A stretch of 64,000 nt of DNA from Chitinivorax sp. B (GCF_005503445.1 NZ_SCOH01000010.1:1-64000); one strand, 5' to 3'. Counted from the first letter of the stretch, positions 52,017-61,389 are shown. Notes: generated from the letters alone by a model not told the origin. Numbers and translations: made by a program.

Positions 52017-53294
52017 TCAGAAGCTGAGTGGCAGATTGAGACCCATCTGGAAATCGGGTGACTCGTTGGTCATCCCAATCCCTACGTTGAAACCCAGCGT
52101 ATATTTTGGATCCAGCCGCCAGGACAAACCAAAATTAAGCGTGCCAGAGGTTTCCATATCCAGCTTGATCGAGGTGCCATCATTGAAAGTCAGCACGGAT
52201 TCCTTGTTCCACGACAAGGAAGTAGACACATTCAAGGCCACATCGTAAGACAGTGCGTAACCAAAGCCTGCACCAAAAGAGATTGAATTGCCCGGCTTGA
52301 CCGCGGTGATACGACGGTTTTCATTCCCGCGAACCTGATTCAGCCCAGTCTTCTTGAAACTCATGCCATAACCAAACGAACCATACAGCACCACAGGGTC
52401 GATAACTTTCGACACATTGCCGCTGAATGAGGCCCCCCAGGTGCCACTACCGGTGGACAGTTCCTTACCCGCCACAATTTCATATGGACTGATCCCGGTC
52501 GGCATACGCAGTGAGCCATTCAGGGTCAACGATGGCCAGCGCCTGGACACCTCCAGCGGCTGCCAACGCACACTGGCGCTCATGTCACCCAGCCCAAATG
52601 CCCAACGCTTCAAGCCTTGTGAAGAGTCATATTTGTATACCAATGGCAGCGAGGTACCCACGGTCAGATTGTTCCGCAGGCCATAATCCATGGTGATGGT
52701 GTTGGTGACGGTATGCGTGGCATCCCGTTCGATCTGGAAACGAGTCAACGTAACCTGATTCTGTGCATTGCTACCCAAGGCGTAGTCGATACGATCAGCG
52801 CTGATGTAGCTGTAATTCACGTCATAGCTGAAGTCAAAAGCACCCTTTTTCAGCAGGGTGTAATTCTTCTCGGTTTTCTGCAAAACCTCTTCGGCCAATT
52901 GCTTGTTGTCGACATCACCTTCCTGCTTGGCCAGAGCTTGTCTGGCTGCATCCGATGAATCCTTGGCAGGTGCCGCCGAACCAACTTTGGGGGTAACCGT
53001 CGGCACTACTGGTTTCACCTCGGTTACCACGGCCTGTGGCGCAGATACCGGTGCAGGCAGAGGTTCTGCCACGACGGACACTGCTTCACCACCTTTAGCC
53101 ACGGTAGCTGCCACTTGAGCTGCCGGTAACTCATGAACTGGCTTGGCTTTTTTGCTCCCACCAGGTTCCTGTACCGCATTGACACCAAGTGGCATCCGCT
53201 TGACCGTTACCGATTCAACCAGATCGGCAGCCATGACCACCCCTTGCATTCCCCCCAACAGCGCCACAATCAGCGCAATGCCATTCTTTTTCAC
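52017..53294 (-). CDS. Outer-membrane beta-barrel protein with long periplasmic arm, FilC-like by context
   Basis: The product has about 425 residues: a signal peptide (NGIALIVALLGGMQGVVMAA), then a long Pro/Val/Ala-rich periplasmic region to about residue 115. A charged helix follows (LAKQEGDVDNKQLAEEVLQK), and the rest forms a transmembrane-beta barrel of alternating residues ending in Leu-Ser-Phe. It resembles the generic transporter barrels of the DUF3187/meta-pathway type but I cannot name a family. A GTG at 53294 is chosen because it gives a canonical lysine-lysine signal peptide; ATG at 53318 and a start at 53390 are in frame. It lies between the C39 gene and the FadL-like gene. Confidence 0.7.
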   Translation of the reverse strand: MKKNGIALIVALLGGMQGVVMAADLVESVTVKRMPLGVNAVQEPGGSKKAKPVHELPAAQVAATVAKGGEAVSVVAEPLPAPVSAPQAVVTEVKPVVPTVTPKVGSAAPAKDSSDAARQALAKQEGDVDNKQLAEEVLQKTEKNYTLLKKGAFDFSYDVNYSYISADRIDYALGSNAQNQVTLTRFQIERDATHTVTNTITMDYGLRNNLTVGTSLPLVYKYDSSQGLKRWAFGLGDMSASVRWQPLEVSRRWPSLTLNGSLRMPTGISPYEIVAGKELSTGSGTWGASFSGNVSKVIDPVVLYGSFGYGMSFKKTGLNQVRGNENRRITAVKPGNSISFGAGFGYALSYDVALNVSTSLSWNKESVLTFNDGTSIKLDMETSGTLNFGLSWRLDPKYTLGFNVGIGMTNESPDFQMGLNLPLSF

Positions 53295-53553
53295 TGATAA
53301 CGCCCCACATCTTGTCATTTCGGTGACCGCACATAGCGGCACACCCCGGTCGTCTTCATACGCCGTGAACATGTGGATTGTCATGATCAAGCCGCAAATT
53401 GCAGCTTGCCATGGCCCACTCCTCTCTTCTTTGGTTTCTCAGCGACATTGGCTGAAAATAATTATGTTTCAATAACAATCAATTAAAAAAAGATTAAATA
53501 TAAATAGTTTGGCGATATGACAAATTATTTTTCCATATTACCTTATATCCAGC

Positions 53554-54303
53554 TTATTTTGATTTGTAATAAGTGGTGCCACCCGCTGCCTTATCCAACT
53601 TCTGATCCATGGGTACATTGAAAGCTGGCAATCTCGCCAGCACTGCGCCACGTACACGGTCTTCATCCATATAGCGCAAATCGTTGTCTGTTAATTCCAG
53701 TCGGTTTTCTATCTCTGCTCCATCTTTGGAATAAATCAAAAACAAAACATTTCCATCCCACAGATTGGAAAATTCCCTAGCTGTAAAGCTGATCTTACCC
53801 ATAGCTGGGTCGGCAAGGAAAACATGCCCATCTCTCACTTCACGGAATACGACAAAATGCTTGAAACCTGCATATTGAATACCAACAATCGCAGGTTGAC
53901 GTAAATCCATCAAATCTGTCAGTTCAGCCTTGAAACCAGCACTTTTATAGCCAAGTGATGCAACATAGCGCTTCATATCCAACAATGAAAAACCACGCCG
54001 CTGCACGATCTTGTCCTTTTCACCATGCTTCAGCATGCCTTCCATGACATCGACTTCCTGCAGATTTTCACTAAGGAAATAATTCAATACGGTAGTCAGT
54101 GCTGCCGAACCGCAGCTATAGTCATAAGCCTGATGCACCAAGCCACCATATTTGAATTCTGACAATGGTTTGATTTCAAGCAATTCTGTATTGTTTTTCC
54201 CAGTAAGCGTTCTGACTTCAATGACTCCTGCAGGAGAATCCTTGATTTCGGTGAGCCCTATATTAGCTGCAGCAAACATGGCCATTACCAATGTCATGAA
54301 CAT
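53554..54303 (-). CDS. Stand-alone C39-type cysteine peptidase, secreted
   Basis: The product has 249 residues. A hydrophobic N-terminus (MFMTLVMAMFAAANIG) is followed by a papain-like C39 domain. Catalytic Cys64 is in YDYSCGSAALTTVLNYF, His149 in AGFKHFVVFREV and Asp165 in FLADPAMGK. C39 domains usually cleave leader peptides at double glycines inside ABC exporters; here there is no transporter part, and the signal places the enzyme in the periplasm. AGAGGTG precedes the ATG at 54303, and a promoter lies just upstream, so the longer frame from 54375 is not used. The cluster also has a secreted DUF6160-like protein, the likely substrate or partner. Confidence 0.85.
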   Translation of the reverse strand: MFMTLVMAMFAAANIGLTEIKDSPAGVIEVRTLTGKNNTELLEIKPLSEFKYGGLVHQAYDYSCGSAALTTVLNYFLSENLQEVDVMEGMLKHGEKDKIVQRRGFSLLDMKRYVASLGYKSAGFKAELTDLMDLRQPAIVGIQYAGFKHFVVFREVRDGHVFLADPAMGKISFTAREFSNLWDGNVLFLIYSKDGAEIENRLELTDNDLRYMDEDRVRGAVLARLPAFNVPMDQKLDKAAGGTTYYKSK

Positions 54304-54337
54304 TTTCACCTCTTTAATTGCCTGCATCTCAGGCCAG

Positions 54338-54365
54338 ATATTACCGATTTTCAGCTTTTTTTCAA
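54338..54365 (-). promoter_or_regulatory. Sigma-70-like promoter of the C39 peptidase gene
   Basis: On the minus strand TTGAAA (54365-54360) and TAATAT (54343-54338) are 16 bp apart, about 35 bp before the start codon at 54303. The leader would be about 28 bases and include the AGAGGTG site. Confidence 0.5.
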
Positions 54366-54489
54366 CATATTTCACCTAAAATTACAGCATAAATATAAAA
54401 ACATTACATAATGTATGTTTTTCATAAAAACATATAAAATATATAATTTTTTAATTCTATTTTAGATACATACAATCTGCGATCAAAAA

Positions 54490-54520
54490 AAATCCATCGC
54501 AGACGTACTGCGATGGATTT
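54490..54520 (-). terminator. Rho-independent terminator of the DUF6160-like gene
   Basis: The perfect stem AAATCCATCGCAG / CTGCGATGGATTT with a 5-base loop lies 28 bp after the stop and is followed on the minus strand by a run of T. It ends or attenuates the transcript before the C39 gene. Confidence 0.9.
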
Positions 54521-54547
54521 GATCAACAGATCTGAACTGATTTCAGA

Positions 54548-55150
54548 TTAGTTATGGCCCCAGATGGCAACTTTGGTACCCGCCATATCGATGCCCTTCA
54601 TTTCCAGGCCACCCATGGATGCACCACCGCCAACCTTGATCGAGCCAACGCGAACGTTTGCAATGGTGCGCGGCATTTCAATCACGATTGCCTGAGTAGT
54701 AGCAGATACGTCGGCGTTGACGGTGCCGTTAGCGGCTGCGGCTGCGCCCAGGAAGTCCGAGTAAGTAATGGTTTGCGCTGCAGAACCTCCCAGCGGCGTA
54801 GCTTGGAAGGTTGCTTGTTGTAGCTCTTTTACGTCAATACGCAAGGGGGACAGGAAGATCACCGGGTTCTTGTATTCAACACCACCTGTGGTTGCAAATG
54901 CAGCCAAAGGGCCAACATAGCTGCTACGCACCTGAGTGTCACCACTACCGATGGCGATATCGCCAAAGGTCAACTGGTTACCATCATCGATCCAACTCAC
55001 TTCATCGATATGGGCGCGGATGGTCAAGGCGACGCTAACACCTTCCTGACCGGTTTGAGCGCTGAGCACTTCATCATCAACGGCTGTCATGCCAGCAAAT
55101 GCAGGCACGGAAGCCAGCGCAAGTGCTGCGGCGATCAGAGACTTCTTCAT
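54548..55150 (-). CDS. Small secreted protein, DUF6160/FilA-like
   Basis: The 200-residue protein has a signal peptide (MKKSLIAAALALASVPAFA). The mature N-terminus GMTAVDDEVLSAQTGQEGVS has the D-D-x-x-L-x-x-x-x-GQ-x-G-V pattern I associate with DUF6160 or FilA-type surface proteins. The rest is rich in beta-prone Val, Gly, Thr and Ala with no cysteine, and ends in Trp-Gly-His-Asn. Its function is unknown in these families; related loci have been called a putative pilus system. It has its own strong promoter, ribosome-binding site (GAGGAG) and terminator, so it is probably made in excess over the other cluster proteins. Confidence 0.75.
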   Translation of the reverse strand: MKKSLIAAALALASVPAFAGMTAVDDEVLSAQTGQEGVSVALTIRAHIDEVSWIDDGNQLTFGDIAIGSGDTQVRSSYVGPLAAFATTGGVEYKNPVIFLSPLRIDVKELQQATFQATPLGGSAAQTITYSDFLGAAAAANGTVNADVSATTQAIVIEMPRTIANVRVGSIKVGGGASMGGLEMKGIDMAGTKVAIWGHN

Positions 55151-55285
55151 AGTTCACTCCTCGTTTATCAGACTAGTAGAGACTGCTTAAACCGCTCTTG
55201 GATTTCTACCCCTCTAACGGTGCACCAGTGGTCTTTGCAATTGATTTTTTTATGATTTGCGATCATCGTTTAGTGCACAAACTCT

Positions 55286-55314
55286 AGATTAGAGCTTTCA
55301 CTCTTTAGTGTCAA
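55286..55314 (-). promoter_or_regulatory. Strong sigma-70-like promoter of the DUF6160-like gene
   Basis: On the minus strand TTGACA (55314-55309, exact consensus) and TAATCT (55291-55286) are 17 bp apart. The distance to the start codon is about 130 bases, leaving a long leader. It is among the best promoter matches in the window. Confidence 0.65.
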
Positions 55315-55631
55315 CATCGTTCAATAAAAAAAATACGTACTTCGACATGCATGCAGATCACCCCATGAAGAATTAAACTCAAGTTATTGTTTTATATAAA
55401 GTTAACATTGTTCGCAAATGCGAAATCCACATATACCTCTGGGGTACATTACCTTCATGCTTGCTTCGAACCTTGAACTTGTATGATCAGACCCTGGCAT
55501 GCCACGATCACAGATTGCGAATTGATCCGCGCAGCCTTGTTCATCACTGACTAAATATTAAATTCCACATCCGGACGTTCGAATTGAAATGATTCAAAAC
55601 CGAATGTCCTATTGCTTTTCACCCCCCCAAG
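55315..55631. other. Non-coding interval upstream of the DUF6160-like gene
   Basis: This AT-rich region has no supported gene. It contains the short palindrome TTCGCAAATGCGAA at 55411-55424, about 100 bp upstream of the promoter, which may be a regulator-binding site. Confidence 0.4.
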
Positions 55632-55661
55632 AAAAAAGGCAACCATCAGGCTGCCTTTTTT
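55632..55661 (-). terminator. Rho-independent terminator of the fumarase gene
   Basis: The stem AAAAAAGGCA / TGCCTTTTTT lies 60 bp after the minus-strand stop of the fumarase gene, and T runs on both strands make it possibly bidirectional. Confidence 0.8.
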
Positions 55662-55720
55662 ATTACCTACTCAGCCTGAGGCATCCCCCCAAGCTGAAGA
55701 ATTAGAGTGAAATTACATCA

Positions 55721-57241
55721 TCACACAGTGGTGACCGGGATTTTGCCGATTTTGGCTTGCCATTCCGCCGGGCCAGTCTTGTGTACCGACGTACCTGCAC
55801 TATCAACAGCCACCGTAACGGGCATGTCGACAACGTCAAACTCATAAATCGCTTCCATCCCCAAGTCGTCAAATGCAACTACACGTGAACCCTTGATCGC
55901 CTTTGAAACCAAGTATGCTGCGCCACCCACTGCCATCAGGTAAACCGCCTTGTTATCACGAATTGCATCAATGGCAACCGGGCCACGCTCAGCCTTGCCC
56001 ACCATCCCCAGTAAACCTGTTTGTTCCAGCATCTGGCGAGTAAACTTGTCCATGCGGGTAGCAGTCGTCGGGCCTGCTGGGCCGACAACTTCCTCTCGTA
56101 CCGGATCAACTGGGCCAACGTAATAGATGAACCGGTTGGTGAAATCGACAGGTAGTTTTTCGCCTTGGTTCAGCATGTCGACCATACGCTTGTGCGCAGC
56201 GTCGCGGCCAGTCAATAACTTGCCGTTCAACAACAGAATTTCGCCTGGCTGCCAGCTTGCCACCTCAGCCGGTGTAACCTTATTCAGATCAACTCGGCGT
56301 GCTTGTTCAGAAGGTGACCAGGATACGGCCGGCCAGTCTTCCAGTTTAGGAGGTGTCAACTTAGCAGGACCCGATCCATCCAATACGAAATCCACGTGAC
56401 GGGTCGCTGCGCAGTTGGGAATCATCGCAATCGGCAACGATGCAGCGTGAGTCGGATAATCCAGAATCTTGACATCCAGCACTGTGGTCAGGCCACCCAG
56501 GCCCTGTGCACCGATACCCAGCGCATTGACCTTTTCATACAACTCGATGCGCAGCGCTTCCACCCGGTTCTGTGGGCCGCGTGCGATCAGATCCTGAATA
56601 TCGATGTGATCCATCAATGATTCCTTGGCCAGCAACATGGCCTTCTCTGCCGTGCCACCGATACCAATGCCAAGCATTCCCGGTGGACACCAGCCTGCAC
56701 CCATCAGTGGCACAGTCTTCAATACCCAGTCCACAATACTGTCGGACGGGTTGAGCATGGCAAACTTGGATTTGTTCTCGGAACCACCACCCTTGGCGGC
56801 GATCTTGACTTCGATCTTGTCGCCAGGAACCAGATCAAAATGCACGACGGCAGGGGTATTGTCTCGAGTATTCTTACGGCTGCCAGCCGGGTCCATCAGT
56901 ACTGATGCGCGCAGCTTGTTATCTGGGTCATTATAGGCACGACGTACACCTTCATTGACCATCTCCTGAATGGACATGGTACAGGACTCCCACTTCACAT
57001 CCATGCCTACCTTGATGAAGGCACAGACGATACCAGTATCCTGACAGATTGGGCGATGGCCCTCCGCACACATGCGGGAATTGGTCAGAATCTGTGCGAT
57101 GGCATCCTTCGCTGCCGGTGAAGCTTCACGCTCGTAAGCCTCGCCCAAAGCCTGGATGTAATCTATCGGATGATAGTAGGAGATGAACTGCAGGCTATCG
57201 TAAATGCTGTCGATGAAATCTTGCTGACGAATGACGGTCAT
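55721..57241 (-). CDS. Class I (iron-sulfur) fumarate hydratase
   Basis: This 506-residue cytosolic enzyme of the TCA cycle converts fumarate to malate. It is a fusion of the alpha and beta fumarase domains, as in FumA/FumB. Candidate cluster cysteines are in HRPICQDTGIVCAF, GAGWCPPGMLG and IPNCAATRH. The C-terminal domain has GRDAAHKRMVDML and GPTTATRMD, both typical. The start at 57241 is supported by CCGAGG six bases upstream; a start at 57262 is in frame. Class I enzymes are oxygen-sensitive. It is a single gene with its own terminator. Confidence 0.93.
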   Translation of the reverse strand: MTVIRQQDFIDSIYDSLQFISYYHPIDYIQALGEAYEREASPAAKDAIAQILTNSRMCAEGHRPICQDTGIVCAFIKVGMDVKWESCTMSIQEMVNEGVRRAYNDPDNKLRASVLMDPAGSRKNTRDNTPAVVHFDLVPGDKIEVKIAAKGGGSENKSKFAMLNPSDSIVDWVLKTVPLMGAGWCPPGMLGIGIGGTAEKAMLLAKESLMDHIDIQDLIARGPQNRVEALRIELYEKVNALGIGAQGLGGLTTVLDVKILDYPTHAASLPIAMIPNCAATRHVDFVLDGSGPAKLTPPKLEDWPAVSWSPSEQARRVDLNKVTPAEVASWQPGEILLLNGKLLTGRDAAHKRMVDMLNQGEKLPVDFTNRFIYYVGPVDPVREEVVGPAGPTTATRMDKFTRQMLEQTGLLGMVGKAERGPVAIDAIRDNKAVYLMAVGGAAYLVSKAIKGSRVVAFDDLGMEAIYEFDVVDMPVTVAVDSAGTSVHKTGPAEWQAKIGKIPVTTV

Positions 57242-57360
57242 GTGCTGCCTCGGTAAATACAAGGAAGGAAAAGACCAGAAGTCTAGCAGATTCGTACCTA
57301 TGCAAGAACGACGAACGGGCCGACTTGGCCCGTCGCAGCATCATGAATCGCCATGATTCA

Positions 57361-57966
57361 TTACTGGGCTTTGGTGGCCAACTCCTTCGGCTTACCCCCT
57401 GCTTTGGCATACCATTTTTCAGCCAGTGCCATATCCTTGCTCACCATTTTCCCTTGCTCATGGATTTGCGCAAGGGCCAACATGGCACCACGATGCCCGC
57501 CTTCAGCGGCACGGTTCAACAGCTTCAAGGCAGAATCCAGCTGACCAGCACCCAAGATCAGTTTGCTCAATTGGTATTGAGCCTCAGCATCACCTAGTGT
57601 TGCCGCTTTACCAAAATATTCGCCAGCCTTGGCACCATCTGGCTTGATCGCTGGAATCCGACCATCAAGGTAGAACTGCCCCATCATCCGCAATGCTTCG
57701 GCATCATTGGCCGCCGCTGCTTTTTGAATCAATTCGACCGCTTTATCCGCATTTGCCGCCACCCCTTGTCCCAACAGATACAGCATGGCCAGATTCTTCG
57801 TGGATTTGACATCGCCCTGTGACGCAGACTGCTCCCATTCTTTGAATGCTGTCCCATAATCCTTGCCTCGGTATGCATTCAGGCCTTTTTCATAATCAGC
57901 TTGCACAAGACCCGAAGTCAATATCGCAATCAATGCCATTAAGTAACGACTCTGCTTCACATCCAT
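57361..57966 (-). CDS. Sel1-like repeat protein, secreted
   Basis: The 201-residue protein begins with a signal peptide (SRYLMALIAILTSGLVQA) and then has about four tandem Sel1/TPR-like helical pairs. Representative units are STKNLAMLYLLGQGVAANAD, AEALRMMGQFYLDGRIPA, AEAQYQLSKLILGAGQLDS and GAMLALAQIHEQGKMVSKD. Such periplasmic repeat proteins act in protein-protein contacts, often in envelope stress or signalling; the partner is unknown. The start at 57966 follows AAGGA five bases upstream. It is in the same direction as the fumarase gene, 119 bp before it. Confidence 0.85.
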   Translation of the reverse strand: MDVKQSRYLMALIAILTSGLVQADYEKGLNAYRGKDYGTAFKEWEQSASQGDVKSTKNLAMLYLLGQGVAANADKAVELIQKAAAANDAEALRMMGQFYLDGRIPAIKPDGAKAGEYFGKAATLGDAEAQYQLSKLILGAGQLDSALKLLNRAAEGGHRGAMLALAQIHEQGKMVSKDMALAEKWYAKAGGKPKELATKAQ

Positions 57967-58147
57967 TCCTTCTCGAGTAGTGATCAAGCCGCTTGGCTGG
58001 GCTTTTCAGAAAAGATAGAGCAAAGATTCTAGATAGCACACCATTCGGTGTCAACGCGCCGTTTACGGTTGCAAGGAAGCAAGTGAAGCAAGGCGATTCA
58101 ATAAATGCACTAATGTATGTCAATCATCCGAGCTTAATTCAAACCGA

Positions 58148-58888
58148 CTACTTGCCTTTTGCCTTGGTAGGCGGTCGACGTTCCAGCTCACTGAACACTT
58201 CGTGATTGATGCGTTCGATGACCCCATTTTTTTCCAGTCGTCGCATCACTTCAGTCAACTGGGGAATTAACGCCTCATGCTTCTTATGAACGTAATGAAA
58301 AACCGGGAAACTGGCCAACGCTGGCATCAACTGGGTGATATCCGTCATGCCTTTTTGTTGCTGCATCGCCACGCCAGACAAGCGATTGACCAGCACCAGA
58401 TCTGAGCGTCCTAATTCCAGCTTATCAAATGCTTGGCTAAGTGTAGGTACAGGCTCAATCTTCATGCCAACCGTATTGGCCTCAACAATCTTGATGCCTT
58501 TCACAAACCCCAGTCGGTAGGGCCGCAGGCTTTCCCATCCATTTAACTGGAAAGGCGTACATTTGCAGAAAGCCACAATCTCATAACGCATCAACATGAC
58601 CGGGATGATTCGTAGATTGGCATACTGCTGCTCCATCCCCAGCTTGCGGTAAAGCTCACCATCCGTGCTGCCAACATTGGCACTCACCAATGAACGCTCA
58701 CCAGGCATTTTGATGACGTTAAGCGTAATCCCGAGTTCAGCATAAGCCTCGGTCAAAATCCTGGTTGCAACCGTCGTGGCAGGATCTGGCTCAAGCAGCG
58801 TCGACACCTCCATGACTTGACTGGCAAAGCTCCGCCATGGAATGACCCAGATACCAATCAGCATGAAACAACACGCCCACCTCGTCAT
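58148..58888 (-). CDS. Periplasmic solute-binding-like protein (SBP family 3), orphan
   Basis: The product has 246 residues. It has a hydrophobic signal segment (ACCFMLIGIWVIPWRSFAS) and a type II binding fold: SQVMEVSTLLEPDPATTVAT, ILTEAYAELGITLNVIKMPGERSL, and GRSDLVLVNRLSGVAMQQQKG. It lacks the full ligand-binding signature and has no transport genes nearby. The start at 58888 follows TCAGGTG; the longest frame starts from a GTG at 58999. It resembles the protein at 23.3 kb in type and isolation, although identity seems low by eye. Confidence 0.7.
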   Translation of the reverse strand: MTRWACCFMLIGIWVIPWRSFASQVMEVSTLLEPDPATTVATRILTEAYAELGITLNVIKMPGERSLVSANVGSTDGELYRKLGMEQQYANLRIIPVMLMRYEIVAFCKCTPFQLNGWESLRPYRLGFVKGIKIVEANTVGMKIEPVPTLSQAFDKLELGRSDLVLVNRLSGVAMQQQKGMTDITQLMPALASFPVFHYVHKKHEALIPQLTEVMRRLEKNGVIERINHEVFSELERRPPTKAKGK

Positions 58889-59180
58889 TGGTACACCTGA
58901 CGGAATGACACCGAATCCCCGGCGGCCGGGGAACGCAAGCACAATGTGCCCTGTTGATTGATCCACCTCGGCGCTCAGGTTCTGCTGATCTGATATCACC
59001 TACCGGACCACGGCTGACATGAACCCAAGTATCAGTTCAGCCTGCCAACATTAGCAGTATAGATAAGACGCATACGAATATGCCGTGGCAAGCGAGAATA
59101 CAGTGAAGCAAGGCAAGCGGCAGCAGAGCAAAGGGTATGGCTGGTGCTGAGACTGGGTATTGGTCACGGTTACCAGCAGC

Positions 59181-61250
59181 TCAGCCAGTACACCACTTAA
59201 CCCACATCTGGCGATATGCGGCCTCGACAGCCCGGGTAAATCCAGACCCGTCAAATAGTGGCGAACTGGCCGCCTGAGTCGGCAACGTTGCTCGCAATTC
59301 CGACAAATGATGCAGATCACCGGCGAGCTTAATAGCAATTTCAGCAGCCTGCTCGGTATTCGCGCCAACCCACTCCGGGTGGCCAATGGCATTCAGATTA
59401 TGGAATGAAGCTCGGGTAGTAGGGTGCAACCCAGTGAGCGAGACAACCGGTACACCCATCCGAACCGACATGGCCGTTGTCGTAGACCCAGTATAGGGGA
59501 ATGTGTCCAGCTGGATATCAACCTCCTGATGCAATACCAGAAAAGCCTGCAGACCACGGGCTCGCTCCAGCCGAATGCGACAGTCATCAATGCCTGCATC
59601 GGCCAGTTTGCCCAATAGCCTGTCAACTTGCGGTGTGCGACGACCATCGGTTGGCAAAACTGTCAGCATCAGCTGGCTATTGGGGACACGGTTCAATACG
59701 GCAGCCCAGAATTGGATGCTGATATCGCTCATTTTGGCAAGGCGGTTGAAAACGGCAAAGGTGATATGGCCATTTCGCAGAGCGGGTAACGGCCCCGCTA
59801 CCGGGTAATCTTCATCTTGAGTGAGGACGCTGGTCACACGTGGTAAACGCCACAGCGCTTCTGTATGAAAGCACTCGGTTGTCCCTAGTGGATCCAGACT
59901 TGCATCGGTCAGGCGATAATCAATACGTGTCAAACCGGTGGTGGTGGGCATCCCCCCCCAACTGACCTGAATGGGGGCCGGTTTGCGAGCAAATACTGGC
60001 AATCGATGTCCACTGGTATGTACTGAACAATCCACCAGGATATCGATACGATCATCAACAATTAGCGCCGCCAACTGACTGTCGCTCATGGCCTCCACAT
60101 CTCGCCACACATCGGCCAATTGCATGAACTGTCGAGTGGTGTCATCAATGCCACGTTTGGTGTAGTAACAAACAATATCGAACTGAGCGTGATCATGTCC
60201 ACGAAACAGCGGTAACGCCCATTGTGCAAAAGCATGCAGGCAAAAATCACCGGAGACGTAACCAATGCGCAGTTTCCTGCCTGTCTGCTTATCCAGTATT
60301 TCATAACTTGGCGCCTGATGACGCAATTCCAGCAATTGACCATAGTGGCGATGCAGCTCGAAGCTGGCTTGTGGTGTCACCACGTCCATATAGGTACTGT
60401 GAAAACAATAGTGGGAGAGTATGTCCAGATTGTCCGGTTCTTGCGCCAAGGCTTGCTCATATGCTGCCACTGACGCCACATAGTCACCCATTGAAGCCAG
60501 CAGAACAGCCTTTCGACCTAGCATGGCAGCCGTAGGTACCCGCTGCAGGATCTGGTCGAGTGCAACATAGGCAGCATGAAAATCACGACGATCATTAAAG
60601 ATCGCATAGCGCACTTCCTGTGCATTCAAATTGTTTTTGTCGATTTCCAACGCATTGCCGGTCGCCTTCAACGCGGCTTCATTCTGACCTGCCGAGCGGT
60701 AAACCTTGGCCAGCGCCACATGCCATTCAGCATCGCTACGCTTGCCTGGAATGGCTTTTTCAAATGCAGCCATTCCCTTTTTTATGTCTCCGGCGCTACA
60801 AAAAGCCACCCCCAATGCCCGGAACAAATCCTGATCCTTCGTAAGCATTTTGGCCGCCAGTTGCAGGTAACGAATCGCCTCTTTCCATCGCTTGAACAAA
60901 ATCAGCAACAGCCCCAGATCTCTGGCAACGGCAGGGTGATCAGGCAAAACAAGCCAAGCATGATTGAACCATGTCAGTGCCTGCTCAAACGCACCTTGTG
61001 AATAATAAACCCGCCCCTTTTCCAGCATGGCGGCCCCCTGCTCAGGGGACTGCATCAAGGCTTCATCCAGAAACTGATGGGCAGTGCGATACTTGTGCAT
61101 CCGATGCGCCACCACCGCCATGAAGTAGGAGCACATTGGATCCTGTGGCGCCAAGGTATGTGCCTTGGTGGCCAGCACGGCCGCTTCTGCCACGCGGCGC
61201 TCGGCCAGCGCTGTCTGAACCTGAGTAAATAGAGTGGTGAGCTGTGTCAT
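59181..61250 (-). CDS. SPINDLY-type TPR glycosyltransferase (GT41, O-GlcNAc-transferase-like)
   Basis: The product has 689 residues. The N-terminal half (to about 330) is a run of TPR units such as PEQGAAMLEKGRVYYSQGAFEQ and WHVALAKVYRSAGQNEAAL. The C-terminal half has the GT41 signatures GYVSGDFCLHAFAQWALPLF, KPAPIQVSWGGMPTTTGLTR, and DTFPYTGSTTTAMSVRMGVP, followed by VVSLTGLHPTTRAS. The family transfers a sugar from a nucleotide donor onto Ser or Thr of proteins. In bacteria the targets are often adhesins or other surface proteins, though no target is adjacent here. The start at 61250 is uncertain; 61283 and 61325 are in frame. Confidence 0.85.
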   Translation of the reverse strand: MTQLTTLFTQVQTALAERRVAEAAVLATKAHTLAPQDPMCSYFMAVVAHRMHKYRTAHQFLDEALMQSPEQGAAMLEKGRVYYSQGAFEQALTWFNHAWLVLPDHPAVARDLGLLLILFKRWKEAIRYLQLAAKMLTKDQDLFRALGVAFCSAGDIKKGMAAFEKAIPGKRSDAEWHVALAKVYRSAGQNEAALKATGNALEIDKNNLNAQEVRYAIFNDRRDFHAAYVALDQILQRVPTAAMLGRKAVLLASMGDYVASVAAYEQALAQEPDNLDILSHYCFHSTYMDVVTPQASFELHRHYGQLLELRHQAPSYEILDKQTGRKLRIGYVSGDFCLHAFAQWALPLFRGHDHAQFDIVCYYTKRGIDDTTRQFMQLADVWRDVEAMSDSQLAALIVDDRIDILVDCSVHTSGHRLPVFARKPAPIQVSWGGMPTTTGLTRIDYRLTDASLDPLGTTECFHTEALWRLPRVTSVLTQDEDYPVAGPLPALRNGHITFAVFNRLAKMSDISIQFWAAVLNRVPNSQLMLTVLPTDGRRTPQVDRLLGKLADAGIDDCRIRLERARGLQAFLVLHQEVDIQLDTFPYTGSTTTAMSVRMGVPVVSLTGLHPTTRASFHNLNAIGHPEWVGANTEQAAEIAIKLAGDLHHLSELRATLPTQAASSPLFDGSGFTRAVEAAYRQMWVKWCTG

Positions 61251-61389
61251 GACATTCAAGGCCCCGATAGCGATCTTATGCATACCTGAATGGCCCCATC
61301 CCAATATGAACAACATTGGCACCAAGAACAGAGCGGCTACTCACAGTCCAAGCCACATGCCTGCTCATTTCAGGTTTTACTGGGCAGCC

